NCBI RefSeq assembly: GCF_022828475.1
Contig: NZ_CP059557.1
Coordinates: forward strand, 5,999,470-6,063,469
Source of the DNA: Saccharopolyspora gloriosae
Lineage (GTDB): Bacteria > Actinomycetota > Actinomycetes > Mycobacteriales > Pseudonocardiaceae
Length of the DNA: 64,000 nt
Direction: 5' to 3'
Shown: one piece after another, positions 16,595-26,116 of the stretch
How the letters are laid out: every line of letters begins with the position of its first letter
Numbering within the stretch: position 1 is the stretch's first letter
Position numbers and translations under genes: made by a program
Notes under the pieces: generated by a model
What the model was told of the DNA's origin: nothing
Database searches by the model: none
Seen by the model: the letters and a program-made list of their open reading frames with translations, nothing else

Positions 16595-17236
16595 TCACGA
16601 TCCGGGCTGCTCGGTGCGCGCAATGGCCAGCAAGCCGTCGCCGACGGGCAACGCCACCGGCACCAGCGACTCGTCGGCCCGCACCGCCCTGATCAGCTCC
16701 CGCACCGCCTGCGCACGCGGCTCCTGATGCCGGGCGGCGTCGAGCGGGCCGGCGAACACGATCGCCCCGCCCGGCCGCAGCAACGGCGCTCCGAGTTCCA
16801 GGAACGTCGGGTACTTGACGGGCATGGCGTCGACGAACACCAGGTCGTAGACGTCCTCGGTGAGCTTCGGCAGCACCCGCTCGGCCAGCCCGGCGATGAA
16901 CCGGGTGCGACCGCGCGCCACCCCCTGCGCGGCCAGCGCCTCACGCGCGGTGTGCTGCGCCGACGCGTCGACGTCGATCGAGGTCAACACGCCCTCGGGC
17001 ACCATGCCGCTGAGCAGCCAGCTCGCCGAGGCGCCCGTGCCCGAGCCCACCTCGACGACGGATTTCGCCCGCAGCACGGTCGCCAGGAACCGCAGCGCCG
17101 CACCGACGGACGCATCGATGGAGTCTTCCGCTGGGTCGGCCGCATGCCCGATGGATCCGCGGGCGTCGCCGAGCATGCTGCCCGGCCGGTCCAGCGGACC
17201 GGTGCCGATCGACGTCTCGGGTATCACGAGGCGCAA
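16595..17236 (-). CDS. O-methyltransferase, family 3 (Rv1220c-like)
   Basis: 213 residues. SAM-binding motif I is VVEVGSGTGASASWL (about 61-75), followed by SIDVD (acidic ribose-binding loop), DLVFVDAMPVKYPTFLEL with the conserved Asp-Ala, and LLRPGGAIVFAG. It belongs to the caffeoyl-CoA/catechol-like O-methyltransferase group. The same gene sits divergent from sigE in M. tuberculosis, so the arrangement is old, but the substrate is unknown. Confidence 0.9.
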   Translation of the reverse strand: MRLVIPETSIGTGPLDRPGSMLGDARGSIGHAADPAEDSIDASVGAALRFLATVLRAKSVVEVGSGTGASASWLLSGMVPEGVLTSIDVDASAQHTAREALAAQGVARGRTRFIAGLAERVLPKLTEDVYDLVFVDAMPVKYPTFLELGAPLLRPGGAIVFAGPLDAARHQEPRAQAVRELIRAVRADESLVPVALPVGDGLLAIARTEQPGS

Positions 17237-17548
17237 GATTATCGTTGCGGACGGATTCGGTTGCCCTGTTTCGGCACATCGTTAGACGCCTGTTTCCGTG
17301 AACTCGCCGGTCTTGCGCCGATCAGGTGAAAGTCAGGTTCTCAGGCTGCTCTCAGCGCACTTTCATCCGTCACTCACGAGCGCGCGCGAGAGTGGGAAGC
17401 ATCTGGAGGGCGGACCAACGTCCTCAGCAACAGCGGCAGCACCGTGGAGCACGCTCCGCACCACGCGTTCCGGGCCTCCGCCGGGAACAAAGCGGGGGGC
17501 GAGTTCGTTCCCCTGGTGTCACAGCCGCAGGAGGTGGCTTCTCGTCCG
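17237..17548. promoter_or_regulatory. Divergent promoter region of the methyltransferase gene and sigE
   Basis: About 310 bases separate the two start codons. The right part (17444-17548) can be read in frame with sigE from GTG 17444, so sigE may have a longer N-terminus. The left part must hold promoters in both directions. I could not pick a SigE-type promoter with confidence. Confidence 0.5.
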
Positions 17549-18151
17549 ATGCCAACACAGTCGATGAGTCCGGCCGTTCGCGCCGAACAACAGACCGTCC
17601 CCGCCGCACCCGTTTCGGATGCGGAGTGGACGCCGCCGTCCTGGGACGAGGTCGTCCGGGAGCACGCCGACCGGGTCTACCGGCTCGCCTATCGGCTCAG
17701 CGGCAACCAGCACGACGCCGAAGACCTCACGCAGGAGACGTTCATCCGCGTCTTCCGCTCGCTGGCGTCCTACAAGCCCGGCACGTTCGAGGGCTGGCTG
17801 CACCGGATCACCACGAACCTGTTCCTCGACATGGCCCGGCGCCGTTCGCGGCTGCGGATGGAGGGCTTGCCCGAGGACACCGACCGGCTGCCGAGCACCG
17901 GCCCCAGCCCGGAGCAGGTGTTCTACGAGACGCACCTGGACCCGGACCTGCAGGCCGCGCTGGACGAGGTGCCGCCGGAATTCCGCGCTGCGGTCGTGCT
18001 CTGCGACGTCGAAGGACTCTCCTACGAGGAGATCGGAACCACCCTCGGGGTGAAGCTCGGTACTGTGCGCAGCAGGATCCACCGCGGCAGGCAGATGCTG
18101 AAGGCCACGTTGGAAGCTCGGCGGCAGCAGGCTCGGGAGGACTCGGCATGA
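17549..18151 (+). CDS. sigE: ECF RNA polymerase sigma factor SigE
   Basis: 200 residues from ATG 17549; GTG 17534, 17516 or 17444 would extend it in frame, and M. tuberculosis SigE is also known to use several starts. Region 2 is [20 protein letters not shown] with [14 protein letters not shown], and region 4 is [20 protein letters not shown]. These match M. tuberculosis SigE almost word for word. It directs envelope-stress transcription. The stop overlaps the anti-sigma start (ATGA). An AGGAGGTGG stretch lies 14 bases before ATG 17549, rather far for a ribosome binding site, so the start is uncertain. Confidence 0.93.
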   Translation: MPTQSMSPAVRAEQQTVPAAPVSDAEWTPPSWDEVVREHADRVYRLAYRLSGNQHDAEDLTQETFIRVFRSLASYKPGTFEGWLHRITTNLFLDMARRRSRLRMEGLPEDTDRLPSTGPSPEQVFYETHLDPDLQAALDEVPPEFRAAVVLCDVEGLSYEEIGTTLGVKLGTVRSRIHRGRQMLKATLEARRQQAREDSA

Positions 18152-18870
18152 CAGCTCGGCGAGGGTGGGGGCTGTCCGAACAGCACCTCGCACTGGACGC
18201 GCTCGTGGCATTCGTGGACGGAGAGCTCACCGCGAACGCCCACGACCGCGCGGCCGCCCACCTCGCCCGGTGTCCGGCTTGCGCGGCGGACGCCGCGGCG
18301 CAGCGGCAGGCGCGATCGGCGGTGCGTTCCGCGCCCGCCCCCTCGGTGTCGGCAGGGCTGCTCCAGGCGCTGCAATCGATACCGTCGAGCGCTGAACTTC
18401 CCGCCCAGCCTGACGGGCTGGCCCTGACCGAGGACGGGCAGCTCGTCGCGGTCAACCCCGGAGCGCGGTCCGGCCGCTTCGGTTCCGGAGCCGCCCTCGG
18501 TTCCAGCACCCCGCTCGGCGGCGGGCAGCAGCCGATGGGGTCGAGCGCTCCGCTCGGTACGACCTCACCGAACTCGCGCACCGCCCGTGGCAGGCGCACG
18601 GGTGCGGGTGTGGTGTTCTCCGGACTCGTGCTCGGCGCGCTGACCCTGGTGAGCGTGCCGGACGAGCAGCTCCCGCCGACCGACGCCGGCCCGATGCCGT
18701 ATCCCGGCGGGGCCTACGACTCGGCGATGATCCCCGCTTCCGCTCGGCTGAACGAACCGCCGCAGCAGGCCCCTGCCGACCCGCCGCCGTCCGCGTCGGC
18801 GGACGCCACCGCCTCGGATGCTCCGGCGGCGCCGTCCTCGCCGTTGGTCTCGGCGTCCGTTCATCCCTGA
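18148..18870 (+). CDS. rseA: Anti-sigma-E factor RseA (zinc-associated)
   Basis: 240 residues. The N-terminal anti-sigma domain has the ZAS motif HLARCPAC (HxxxCxxC, about residues 37-44), with [15 protein letters not shown] before it. A long low-complexity linker leads to a hydrophobic segment ([15 protein letters not shown], about 155-170) and a Pro/Ala/Ser-rich tail. It binds and holds SigE; in mycobacteria RseA is phosphorylated and degraded by ClpC1P2. The membrane segment would place the tail outside, more like a classical RsgI/RseA topology than the soluble mycobacterial protein. Confidence 0.9.
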   Translation: MTARRGWGLSEQHLALDALVAFVDGELTANAHDRAAAHLARCPACAADAAAQRQARSAVRSAPAPSVSAGLLQALQSIPSSAELPAQPDGLALTEDGQLVAVNPGARSGRFGSGAALGSSTPLGGGQQPMGSSAPLGTTSPNSRTARGRRTGAGVVFSGLVLGALTLVSVPDEQLPPTDAGPMPYPGGAYDSAMIPASARLNEPPQQAPADPPPSASADATASDAPAAPSSPLVSASVHP

Positions 18871-19042
18871 GCCGCGTTTCCGCCGCGGAACCGTCCTGCG
18901 AGCGGGCACCTACGCGGACTTCACCTGATGCTGGGCAGGATGTGCGGTGGACACCCGCCACCGGTACCGGTGCACGGGACGCCCACCGCGTGTGATCCAC
19001 TCGCATGCCGATGTGTCGACGACTTCGCAGGTCCGGGGAGCG

Positions 19043-20947
19043 ATGAGCGAGCAGCCGAGGAAACCCGCGCAGGGATCCGATCCGGTGCGGCCCGATCGAA
19101 CCCGCCCGCATGGCGACCCCGCAGGCGGCACGCCGAACGACCAGGCGCTGCACCCGTGGCAGCAGGGCTCGGCCGCACCTGCGCGCGGGGTTCCCGCCGA
19201 GGACTTCAAGCGGCCTGATCCCGGCGCCGGTGCGCCACCGAACCCGGTGGCACGGTCCGGCCAGGGTCCGGACGAGACCGGGCAGGGACCGCTGGCGCAA
19301 CCGGCTCCCGGTTCACCGCGGCCGAATCCCCCCCAGCCGAACCCGACCGAGCCCAACTCGGCCACCCCCGGACCAGCCCAGCCGAGCCCGGCGCAGCCGA
19401 ACGCAGCCCAGCCAGAGCAAGCTCAGCGTGCACAACGGGCTCCGGCCACACCCGCCGCCCAGCAGGACGATCCGCAGCGTCTCGGCGCCCGCCCGATGCA
19501 GCGTCCCGAGGTGGACCCGGCGCAGGCCCGGACCTTCGGCAGGCCCAGCGGCGTGTCCGGCAGCTTCCACCCCGACGCCGCGGCCCGGCCGCCTGCCTCA
19601 GGCGTCGAACAGGCTCCGCCGCCGCCCGACGCGCTGATCAAGGCGTTCGGCCGTCCCCAAGACACACCCGACTCGCTGCAGCGCGAACCCGGCGAGACCC
19701 CGCCCACCTCGACCGCGGAACAGCCCGAGACGTTCTGGAACGACCGCGGCGACCGGGACCCGTGGCGCAGCCCCTCGGCGAGCTCCGTCATCGGACCGCC
19801 CGCGCTGCCCGAGGACAGCCCCGAACCGCCCGCCGAACCCGGCCCCGGTCCGCTGCTGAGCGCTCGCGAGGTCCTGTTCGGCCGCCGGGTGCGTCCCCGC
19901 TCGCTCGCCGCACTCGCCGGTGTCGCCGTGCTGCTGGCCGGTGTCGGTGGCTTCGTCGGCCGCATCACGGCCGAGGAGGGCAACCCGCTGACCAACCCGG
20001 ACGTGACGCTCGCCGAGGTCGAACCCGGGATGGAGCGTCCCAACGGCGGCGTCGCGGGTGTGGCGCACCGCATCGTGCCCGCCGTGGTGTCGGTGGAGGT
20101 GCACGTGGGAGCGCAGGGCGGCAGCGGATCCGGCGTGGTGATCGACGGCGACGGCTACATCGTCACCAACAACCACGTCGTGTCGATGGCCGCGGACACG
20201 CCGGGCGCCACCGTGTCCACGGTGTTCAGCGACGGCAGCCGCGTGCCTGCCCGGATCGTGGGGCGGGACGTGAAGACCGACCTCGCCGTGATCAAGGTGG
20301 AGGTGGCCAATCCGACCGTGGCGCAGCTGGGTCGCTCCGGCGACCTGGCGGTGGGCGACCAGGTGATCGCCGTGGGCTCCCCGCTGGGACTGGCCAGCAC
20401 CGTGACCACCGGCATCGTCAGCTCGGTGCACCGGCCGGTCCGGCTGGCCGGGGAAGGCACCGACACCAACGCGGTGGTCGACGCGATCCAGACGGATGCG
20501 GCGATCAACCCCGGCAACTCCGGTGGCGCGCTGGTCGACGGCAACGGTGCGGTGGTCGGCATCAACAGCGGTATCCGCACCATCGGCTCCGGCGGTGAGG
20601 GCGGCTCGATCGGCCTCGGCTTCGCCATCCCCATCGACGACGTGCGGCGCATCTCCCAAGAGCTGATCCGCAGCGGCCGGGCCGCGCACGCCGATCTCGG
20701 GGTGAACGCCAAATCCGTCAACGACGGCACGACCGACGGCGCCCAGGTGCTCAACGTGCGGGACAACGGTTCCGCGGCGGCCGCGGGCGTCGCCGAAGGC
20801 GACGTCATCATCCGGGTGGGCGACCGCAAGGTCAGCACCGCGGACGAGCTCGTGGTGGCCGTGGACCGCTACCGGGTGGGCCGAACGATTCCGGTGACCG
20901 TGGTCCGCCAGGGCCGTGAGCTGGTGTTGGACGTGGTACTGCGCTGA
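19043..20947 (+). CDS. htrA: Membrane-anchored HtrA-type serine protease with PDZ domain
   Basis: 634 residues. ATG 19043 follows GGGGAG; a GTG at 18947 is less likely. A 280-residue Pro/Gln/Ala-rich cytoplasmic region precedes one membrane helix (SLAALAGVAVLLAGVGGFVG, about 286-306). Outside lies a trypsin-like domain with complete triad: His in NNHVVS (about 378), Asp in KTDLAVIKV (about 412) and Ser in NPGNSGGAL (about 493). A PDZ domain ends the protein (AGVAEGDVIIRVGD). It degrades or chaperones misfolded exported proteins and belongs to the SigE stress block. Confidence 0.93.
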   Translation: MSEQPRKPAQGSDPVRPDRTRPHGDPAGGTPNDQALHPWQQGSAAPARGVPAEDFKRPDPGAGAPPNPVARSGQGPDETGQGPLAQPAPGSPRPNPPQPNPTEPNSATPGPAQPSPAQPNAAQPEQAQRAQRAPATPAAQQDDPQRLGARPMQRPEVDPAQARTFGRPSGVSGSFHPDAAARPPASGVEQAPPPPDALIKAFGRPQDTPDSLQREPGETPPTSTAEQPETFWNDRGDRDPWRSPSASSVIGPPALPEDSPEPPAEPGPGPLLSAREVLFGRRVRPRSLAALAGVAVLLAGVGGFVGRITAEEGNPLTNPDVTLAEVEPGMERPNGGVAGVAHRIVPAVVSVEVHVGAQGGSGSGVVIDGDGYIVTNNHVVSMAADTPGATVSTVFSDGSRVPARIVGRDVKTDLAVIKVEVANPTVAQLGRSGDLAVGDQVIAVGSPLGLASTVTTGIVSSVHRPVRLAGEGTDTNAVVDAIQTDAAINPGNSGGALVDGNGAVVGINSGIRTIGSGGEGGSIGLGFAIPIDDVRRISQELIRSGRAAHADLGVNAKSVNDGTTDGAQVLNVRDNGSAAAAGVAEGDVIIRVGDRKVSTADELVVAVDRYRVGRTIPVTVVRQGRELVLDVVLR

Positions 20948-21049
20948 ATGCCACCCCAGTTGGGAAAAGTGGCGTTTCCGCAAGGTCCATCCGGGTGGGT
21001 ACGCTGGCAGAGCGCACAGCGCACCGCATGGAGTGAAAGGTGATCCGAG

Positions 21050-21460
21050 GTGTTCGACAGCATCGGCTGGGGTGAGATCCTGGTCCTCATCGTCGCCGGT
21101 CTGTTCATCCTCGGCCCGGACCGGTTGCCGCAGGGCGCCGCCTGGCTCGGTCGCACGATCCGCCAGGTCAAGGAGTACGCGACCGGTGCGCGGGAACAGC
21201 TGCGCTCCGAGCTCGGACCGGAGTTCGACGAGCTCCGCAAGCCGCTCGAAGATCTGCGCGGAATCCGCGACTTCAACCCGCGGACCGCGGTCACCAAGCA
21301 CCTGCTGGACGGTGAGAACCCGCTGGACCCGCCGTTGAACGGCAACAACGGCAGCAACGGGAACAACGGCAGCAGCTCCACGCCGCCCAAACCGCAGTCC
21401 CAGCCGCAACCGCCGCTGGCTCCGGGCGAACGTCCGCCTTACGACTCGGACGCGACCTGA
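21050..21460 (+). CDS. tatB: Sec-independent translocase subunit TatB
   Basis: 136 residues from GTG 21050. Canonical TatB start: short periplasmic [10 protein letters not shown], hydrophobic [17 protein letters not shown] with the Gly-Pro hinge, then amphipathic helix [15 protein letters not shown] and an acidic helix. The tail is Asn/Gly and Pro/Gln rich. TatB recruits twin-arginine substrates to TatC. Gene order htrA-tatB is the same as in M. tuberculosis. Its 3' end overlaps the convergent MFS gene by 22 bases. Confidence 0.94.
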   Translation: MFDSIGWGEILVLIVAGLFILGPDRLPQGAAWLGRTIRQVKEYATGAREQLRSELGPEFDELRKPLEDLRGIRDFNPRTAVTKHLLDGENPLDPPLNGNNGSNGNNGSSSTPPKPQSQPQPPLAPGERPPYDSDAT

Positions 21461-22668
21461 GCCTCGGGCGCAGGCACGGCCGCACCTCCCCCAGCGCGAA
21501 CCCGCTGCTTCCGCAGCACCGCCGCCGCTGCCAGGACCAGCAAGCAGCCGAGCACGGCCGTCATGCCCGCCCAGCCCCACGCCGCGTAGGCCATGCCGCC
21601 GACCACCCCGCCGACGCTGCTGCCGCCGTAGTAGGCGAGCTGGTACATCGCGGAGGCCTGCCCCCGCGCCGAGGGTGACGCGAGCAGCCCGACCCAGCCG
21701 CTGGCAACCGAGTGCGCCGCGAAGAACCCACCGGTGAACACCACCAACCCGGCCAGGATCACCACGAGGTTCCCGGCCAGCATCAGCAGCAGTCCCAGCA
21801 GCGCCGTGCCCAGCCCGGCCAGCAGCACCTGGCGCCGCCCCCAGCGGTCCGCGAGCCGACCGGCCACCGCGGAGGTGACCGTGCCCGCCGCGTAGGCCAG
21901 GAATGCCAGGGCCGCCAGCGCGGGCGGCACCGACAGCGGCGGCTCGATGAGCCGGAAGCCGAGCACGTTGTACACGGCCACGAACGAACCCATGCCGAGC
22001 GCGGCGACCAGGAACGGGGGCCGCAGACCCGGGTCGGTGGCGGCGGCGCGCACTCCGGTCAGCAGCGGTTTCCACCGCAGTTCCTGGCGCTGCTGGTTGC
22101 GCTCCCGGGGAAGCAGCACGACGAACGCGACCGTGCAGATCCCGGCGAGGACGGCGACGGCCGCCAGCCCACCGGTCCAGCCCATGAAATCACCCGCGAC
22201 GCCGCCGAGCAGCCGTCCGGACATGCCTCCCACGGTGGTGCCCGCGACGTAGAGGCCCATCGTGGTGCCGAGGTCGCGACCACCGGTCTCGTCGGCGAGG
22301 TAGGCGGCGGCGACAGCCGCGATGCCCGCCACCGCGGCTCCCTGCACCAGCCGCAGCGCCACCAGCAGCGGGAAGTTCGCCACGAAGGGCAGCAGCAGCC
22401 CGATCACCTCGGCCAGCAGCAGCGAGGACACCATGACCCGCCGCCTGCCGAGCACCTCGGACAGGGTGCCGAGCGGAATCGCGGCCACCGCCAGGCCGAG
22501 CGTGGCCGCCGAGACCAGCAGCGCCACGGTGCCGGGGGCGAGCGCGAACGCCTCGGCGAATTGCGGCAGCACCGGCTGTGGCGCGTAGAGCAACGCGAAC
22601 AAGGCCAGGGCGCCTGCCAGCAGCGCGAGGCGGATGCGCCGGATCCGGTTCAGGTCATCGGTGAGCAC
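21439..22668 (-). CDS. MFS efflux transporter (YnfM/arabinose-efflux type)
   Basis: 409 residues, 12 membrane helices. The MFS loop motif appears as [13 protein letters not shown] between helices 2 and 3 and as [13 protein letters not shown] in the second half. The layout [17 protein letters not shown] resembles YnfM-like putative exporters. It is divergent from a LysR regulator with only about 60 bases between the likely starts, so that regulator probably controls it. The exported compound is unknown. Confidence 0.9.
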   Translation of the reverse strand: MLTDDLNRIRRIRLALLAGALALFALLYAPQPVLPQFAEAFALAPGTVALLVSAATLGLAVAAIPLGTLSEVLGRRRVMVSSLLLAEVIGLLLPFVANFPLLVALRLVQGAAVAGIAAVAAAYLADETGGRDLGTTMGLYVAGTTVGGMSGRLLGGVAGDFMGWTGGLAAVAVLAGICTVAFVVLLPRERNQQRQELRWKPLLTGVRAAATDPGLRPPFLVAALGMGSFVAVYNVLGFRLIEPPLSVPPALAALAFLAYAAGTVTSAVAGRLADRWGRRQVLLAGLGTALLGLLLMLAGNLVVILAGLVVFTGGFFAAHSVASGWVGLLASPSARGQASAMYQLAYYGGSSVGGVVGGMAYAAWGWAGMTAVLGCLLVLAAAAVLRKQRVRAGGGAAVPAPEAQVASES

Positions 22669-22689
22669 ATCGGCGACCGTAAGCAGCCC

Positions 22690-22731
22690 TAACTAATGCG
22701 TCCAATTCACCGAACGCAGACAATTCATACC
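22690..22731. promoter_or_regulatory. Divergent control region of the MFS and LysR genes
   Basis: An AT-rich island in otherwise GC-rich DNA, with direct copies of CAATTCA(C/T) (near 22703 and 22720) and the partial palindrome TAACTAATGCG. Position and composition fit a LysR-type operator overlapping both promoters. Confidence 0.5.
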
Positions 22732-23649
22732 GTGACGTACGAATCAGCGGGTCCGCTGGACGCCGCCCAGCTCACCGCGAATCTTGCTCCGACGCTGAAC
22801 CTGCTGCGCACCGTCGCGGCAGAGGGGCATCTCACACGGGCGGCCGACCGGCTCGGCATCCCGCAGCCCACTGTGAGCCGCACCCTCGCCCGGCTCGCCG
22901 ACCGCCTCGGCACGGAGATCGTGACTCGGGACGGACGCGGAGTGCGGCTCACCCGCGCCGGGGCGCAGCTGGCGGCCGCCGCCGACGACGCCTACCGCGA
23001 ACTGGCCGATCGATGCCGCGAGGTCGTCGAGGAGCTCGATCCGGACCGCGGCACGGTGGCGCTCGGTTTCCAGCACACCATGGGCGGAGCCCTCGTTCCC
23101 GAGCTCATCAGGGGTTTCCGCGCGGAACATCCCGGCGTGCGGTTCCGGCTGGTGCAGGGTGCCCGGGACGATCTGCTGACCGGTGCGCGGGACGGGCGGC
23201 TCGATCTCTGCCTGGTCTCGCCGATGCCGTCCGGACCGGACTGGGAATCGGCCGCGGTGACGCGCGACGAGCTGGTCGCGGTCGTGTTCACCGGACACCG
23301 GCTCGCCGATCGCGACAGCCTCCGGCTGGCCGAGCTGGCGGGCGAGGACTTCGCGCTGCTGCGGTCCGGCTACGGACTGCGGCGCATCGTCACCGAACTG
23401 GCCGACGCGGCCGGAGTGTCGCTGCGGGCCGTCTGGGAAGGCGAGGAAGTGGACACCGTCCGGGGTCTGGTCGCGGCAGGTCTCGGCGTCACCGTGTTGC
23501 CCAGGGCGCTGGGCGGCACGATGGCGGGCACCGTGGAGATCTCGTTGAACCCGGCCGCACACCGCACCGTCGGCATCGCCTGGCCGGCGCACCGCACCCC
23601 ACCACCGGCCGTGCACGCCTTCCGCGACCACGCGGCGGCCCGCCGGTGA
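22732..23649 (+). CDS. LysR-family transcriptional regulator
   Basis: 305 residues from GTG 22732; an ATG at 22696 would leave only 27 bases for two divergent promoters. The N-terminal helix-turn-helix reads LRTVAAEGHLTRAADRLGIP then QPTVSRTLARLADRLG. The effector domain follows (LGFQHTMGGALVPELIRGF, RLDLCLVSPMP). It probably activates or represses the divergent MFS exporter. Confidence 0.92.
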   Translation: MTYESAGPLDAAQLTANLAPTLNLLRTVAAEGHLTRAADRLGIPQPTVSRTLARLADRLGTEIVTRDGRGVRLTRAGAQLAAAADDAYRELADRCREVVEELDPDRGTVALGFQHTMGGALVPELIRGFRAEHPGVRFRLVQGARDDLLTGARDGRLDLCLVSPMPSGPDWESAAVTRDELVAVVFTGHRLADRDSLRLAELAGEDFALLRSGYGLRRIVTELADAAGVSLRAVWEGEEVDTVRGLVAAGLGVTVLPRALGGTMAGTVEISLNPAAHRTVGIAWPAHRTPPPAVHAFRDHAAARR

Positions 23650-23691
23650 ACCACGGGCTCCGGTGAGCACCCGGCGCATCGAGCTTGCGGA

Positions 23692-23738
23692 GTGAACGGA
23701 CCGTCCGCCCGATCTCCTTGGACGAACGGTCCGTTCAC
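23692..23738. repeat. Solo copy of the 47-bp GTGAACGGACCGT hairpin
   Basis: Left arm GTGAACGGACCGT and right arm ACGGTCCGTTCAC are identical to the arms of the tandem repeat at 1720-1980, and the total length is the same 47 bp; the middle differs. A further half site (GTGAACGG) lies at 23785. The hairpin sits between the convergent lysR and pepA genes, consistent with a two-way terminator. Confidence 0.85.
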
Positions 23739-23862
23739 TCATTCCCAGCCGGTCGCTCCGGTCGTGGACGGTGGGCTGTTCGGAGTGAACGGCGACGGCC
23801 CGGCACGCGTGATCCCGCGGCGGAACACGTCCACCGCGGGATCACCCGGAAAAGAACAGCGG

Positions 23863-25443
23863 CTACTCGGCCAGCGATGCCGCCAGCTCGACGAGGGTCC
23901 TGGCGGCGAATCCCGTCGCGCCGGGCACCACATCGTCATAGGCCTTGTCCGCGCGCCCCGGCCCGGCGATGTCCAGGTGCGCCCACGGCACGGACCCGAC
24001 GAACTCGCGCAGGAACAACGCCGCCGTGACCCCGCCCGGTCCTTGCGGCGCCTGGCGCACATCGGCGAGCTCGCCCTGCACGTCGGCGGCGTGGTCCTCC
24101 AGCAGCGGCATCCGCCACCAGGACTCGCCGACCCGATCTCCCGCGTCCCGCAGCGCGCGCTCCAGCCGCTCGTCGGTGGCGAACAAGCCACCGGTGCGCA
24201 GGCCCAGCGCGACCTTCATCGCACCGGTCAGCGTGGCGACGTCGACGATGAAGTCCGGCTCGTGGCGCGCCACCGCGTACGCCAGCGCGTCCGCGAGCAC
24301 CATGCGGCCTTCCGCGTCCGTGTTGGCGACCTCGGTGGTCTTGCCGCCGTAGTGCCGCACCACGTCGCCCGGCCGGTAGCTGCTGCCGGAAACGTGGTTC
24401 TCCGCGGACGGCACCAGGGCCGTCACCCGCACCGGCAACCGCAGCCGGGCGATGGACAGCAGCGCGCTGAGCACCGCTCCGCCACCGGCCATGTCCGTGC
24501 GCATCAAATGCATTCCGTCGGCGGGCTTGATCGAGATCCCGCCGGTGTCGAACGTGATCCCTTTGCCGACCAGCACCAGGTTCGGACCGGACTTCACGCC
24601 CTCCGGTCGCCAGGTCAGCTCCAGCAACCGCGGCGGGCTCACCGAACCACCGCCGACGGCGAGCACACCGCCGAAGCCCTTGTCCGCCAACCACTTCTCA
24701 TCACGAACCGTCGCCGTGACACCCGGCAGCGGCCCGGCGAGCTCGGTGCCCGCACCGGCCAGCCACACCGGGTTCTTCACGTTCGACGGGGCATTCGCCA
24801 AGTCCCTGGCCAGCGAGGTGGCCGCGGCCCACTCGTGCGCGCGGGCCGCGGCTGTGCGCAGTTCCGCCGTATCCGCACCGTCGGGCACCACCAGTAAGGC
24901 CTTGCGCATCCGTGGCGCTGCCGGCTCGGCCGACACCCGGAACCGGTAGTCGCCCAACGACAACCCGAGCGTCAACGCCGAGACGAGCTCGGCGTCGGCG
25001 TCCGCGGGCAACCGCACCTGGACGTACTCCGCTTCCGCCGCGTCACCGAGGTCCGCCGGATCGGTGTCGTCCTCCGCGGTTCCCTCGCCCAGCCGGGCAC
25101 GGGCCGCCCGCGCGATCGACGCGCCGATCGAGCGCCACTTGCCCGCGGCCCCGGAACCGGCGCCGACCGCCCAGCCGAAACGCCCGTCCGGCAACGGAAC
25201 CGTGCGCACATCGCCCACGGAAGCCGTCACGTCCAGCGCCTCCAGCAGCGAGGATTCCACGCCCCACGGTTCGGCCGCCGCGGCCAGATCAGGCCCGGAA
25301 GCCCCGTCGAACACCGGCACCGCCGCCGGAACGCCGTCCCGCCACCGCGAGACCACGTCCACTTCGACCAGTGCCGTCGGGATCACCGGGAGCACCGCGT
25401 GCTCCGGGGACCGCGACGAACCGAACACCGAGGAATCGGACAC
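23863..25443 (-). CDS. pepA: Leucyl aminopeptidase (M17)
   Basis: 526 residues from GTG 25443 (GGAAGGA ribosome binding site). M17 signatures: GKGITFDTGGISIKPA and MRTDMAGGGAVLSAL supply metal ligands and catalytic Lys, and NTDAEGRMVLADAL is the family signature with the catalytic Arg. It is a hexameric cytoplasmic dimetal exopeptidase that trims N-terminal residues from peptides and contributes to glutathione/mycothiol-conjugate turnover in some bacteria. Length is normal. Confidence 0.94.
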   Translation of the reverse strand: MSDSSVFGSSRSPEHAVLPVIPTALVEVDVVSRWRDGVPAAVPVFDGASGPDLAAAAEPWGVESSLLEALDVTASVGDVRTVPLPDGRFGWAVGAGSGAAGKWRSIGASIARAARARLGEGTAEDDTDPADLGDAAEAEYVQVRLPADADAELVSALTLGLSLGDYRFRVSAEPAAPRMRKALLVVPDGADTAELRTAAARAHEWAAATSLARDLANAPSNVKNPVWLAGAGTELAGPLPGVTATVRDEKWLADKGFGGVLAVGGGSVSPPRLLELTWRPEGVKSGPNLVLVGKGITFDTGGISIKPADGMHLMRTDMAGGGAVLSALLSIARLRLPVRVTALVPSAENHVSGSSYRPGDVVRHYGGKTTEVANTDAEGRMVLADALAYAVARHEPDFIVDVATLTGAMKVALGLRTGGLFATDERLERALRDAGDRVGESWWRMPLLEDHAADVQGELADVRQAPQGPGGVTAALFLREFVGSVPWAHLDIAGPGRADKAYDDVVPGATGFAARTLVELAASLAE

Positions 25444-25573
25444 GGATTGAAATCCTTCCCGCACTCAAAAGAAAAGGCCGTCTCGGCCACTCCACGGATA
25501 CCGGCCCCGGCATCAACCTCGGATGCCAGGGCCGGCGACGATCGGGTGCACGCCGATCGCTTGCGCAGCGGCC

Positions 25574-25741
25574 TCAGCCGGTGACAGATTCCAGGGCCTC
25601 GCCCAGATTCGTTGCCTCCTCCACCGACATCTCGACGACGAGCCGCCCACCGCCCTCAAGGGGGACGCGCATTACGATTCCGCGACCCTCCTTCGTCACC
25701 TCGAGGGGACCGTCACCGGTCCGGGGCTTCATGGCCGCCAT
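25574..25741 (-). CDS. DUF3117 protein (55 residues)
   Basis: ATG 25741 gives exactly 55 residues, the usual family length; longer frames upstream are not conserved. The sequence MAAMKPRTGDGPLEVTKEGR then GIVMRVPLEGGGRLVVEMS is nearly invariant across actinomycetes (Rv1211 in M. tuberculosis). Function is unknown; the strong conservation suggests an essential or structural role. Confidence 0.93.
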   Translation of the reverse strand: MAAMKPRTGDGPLEVTKEGRGIVMRVPLEGGGRLVVEMSVEEATNLGEALESVTG

Positions 25742-26116
25742 AGCGTGCTCCCTCCGTGAACTCTTCCCACCCACTGATCGCCCACAATCAGTCGGGTCCT
25801 GGTCCATTCTCCCCCATCCGGACGCAGCCGCGAAACCGAACCGATCAACTCGTGTCGCTCTTGCGCTGGTCGAATACCGGCAGCGGGTGGCAGACTCAGC
25901 CTCCGTGCGGGCATGTTCGGGACTTTTCGGCTCTCAGCACGGCCGTTCGTGCGAGCGTCGTACTGCCATTGCGGCATTTCCGGTCGACCGTCCCATCAGG
26001 ACCGTTCCCGAAATGCGCACCGTCATCGCACCGGCACCCACCGTGTGCAGTCCACAGTGGATGAGCTGGTCAGGGTGCCCGCGGCCCGCACAGATCAAGC
26101 GACGAAAGGGCGAGAA
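25742..26116. other. Intergenic 375 bp between divergent DUF3117 and enoyl-CoA hydratase genes
   Basis: Must contain promoters for both flanking genes. I see no coding frame with codon bias and no strong hairpin. In-frame extension of the hydratase to 25913 is open but has no family sequence. Confidence 0.5.

Noticed and set aside
19598-22075. Leftward 825-codon open frame opposite htrA and tatB
   Set aside because: His/Arg/Gly-rich shadow of htrA and tatB, both of which have complete functional motifs on the other strand.
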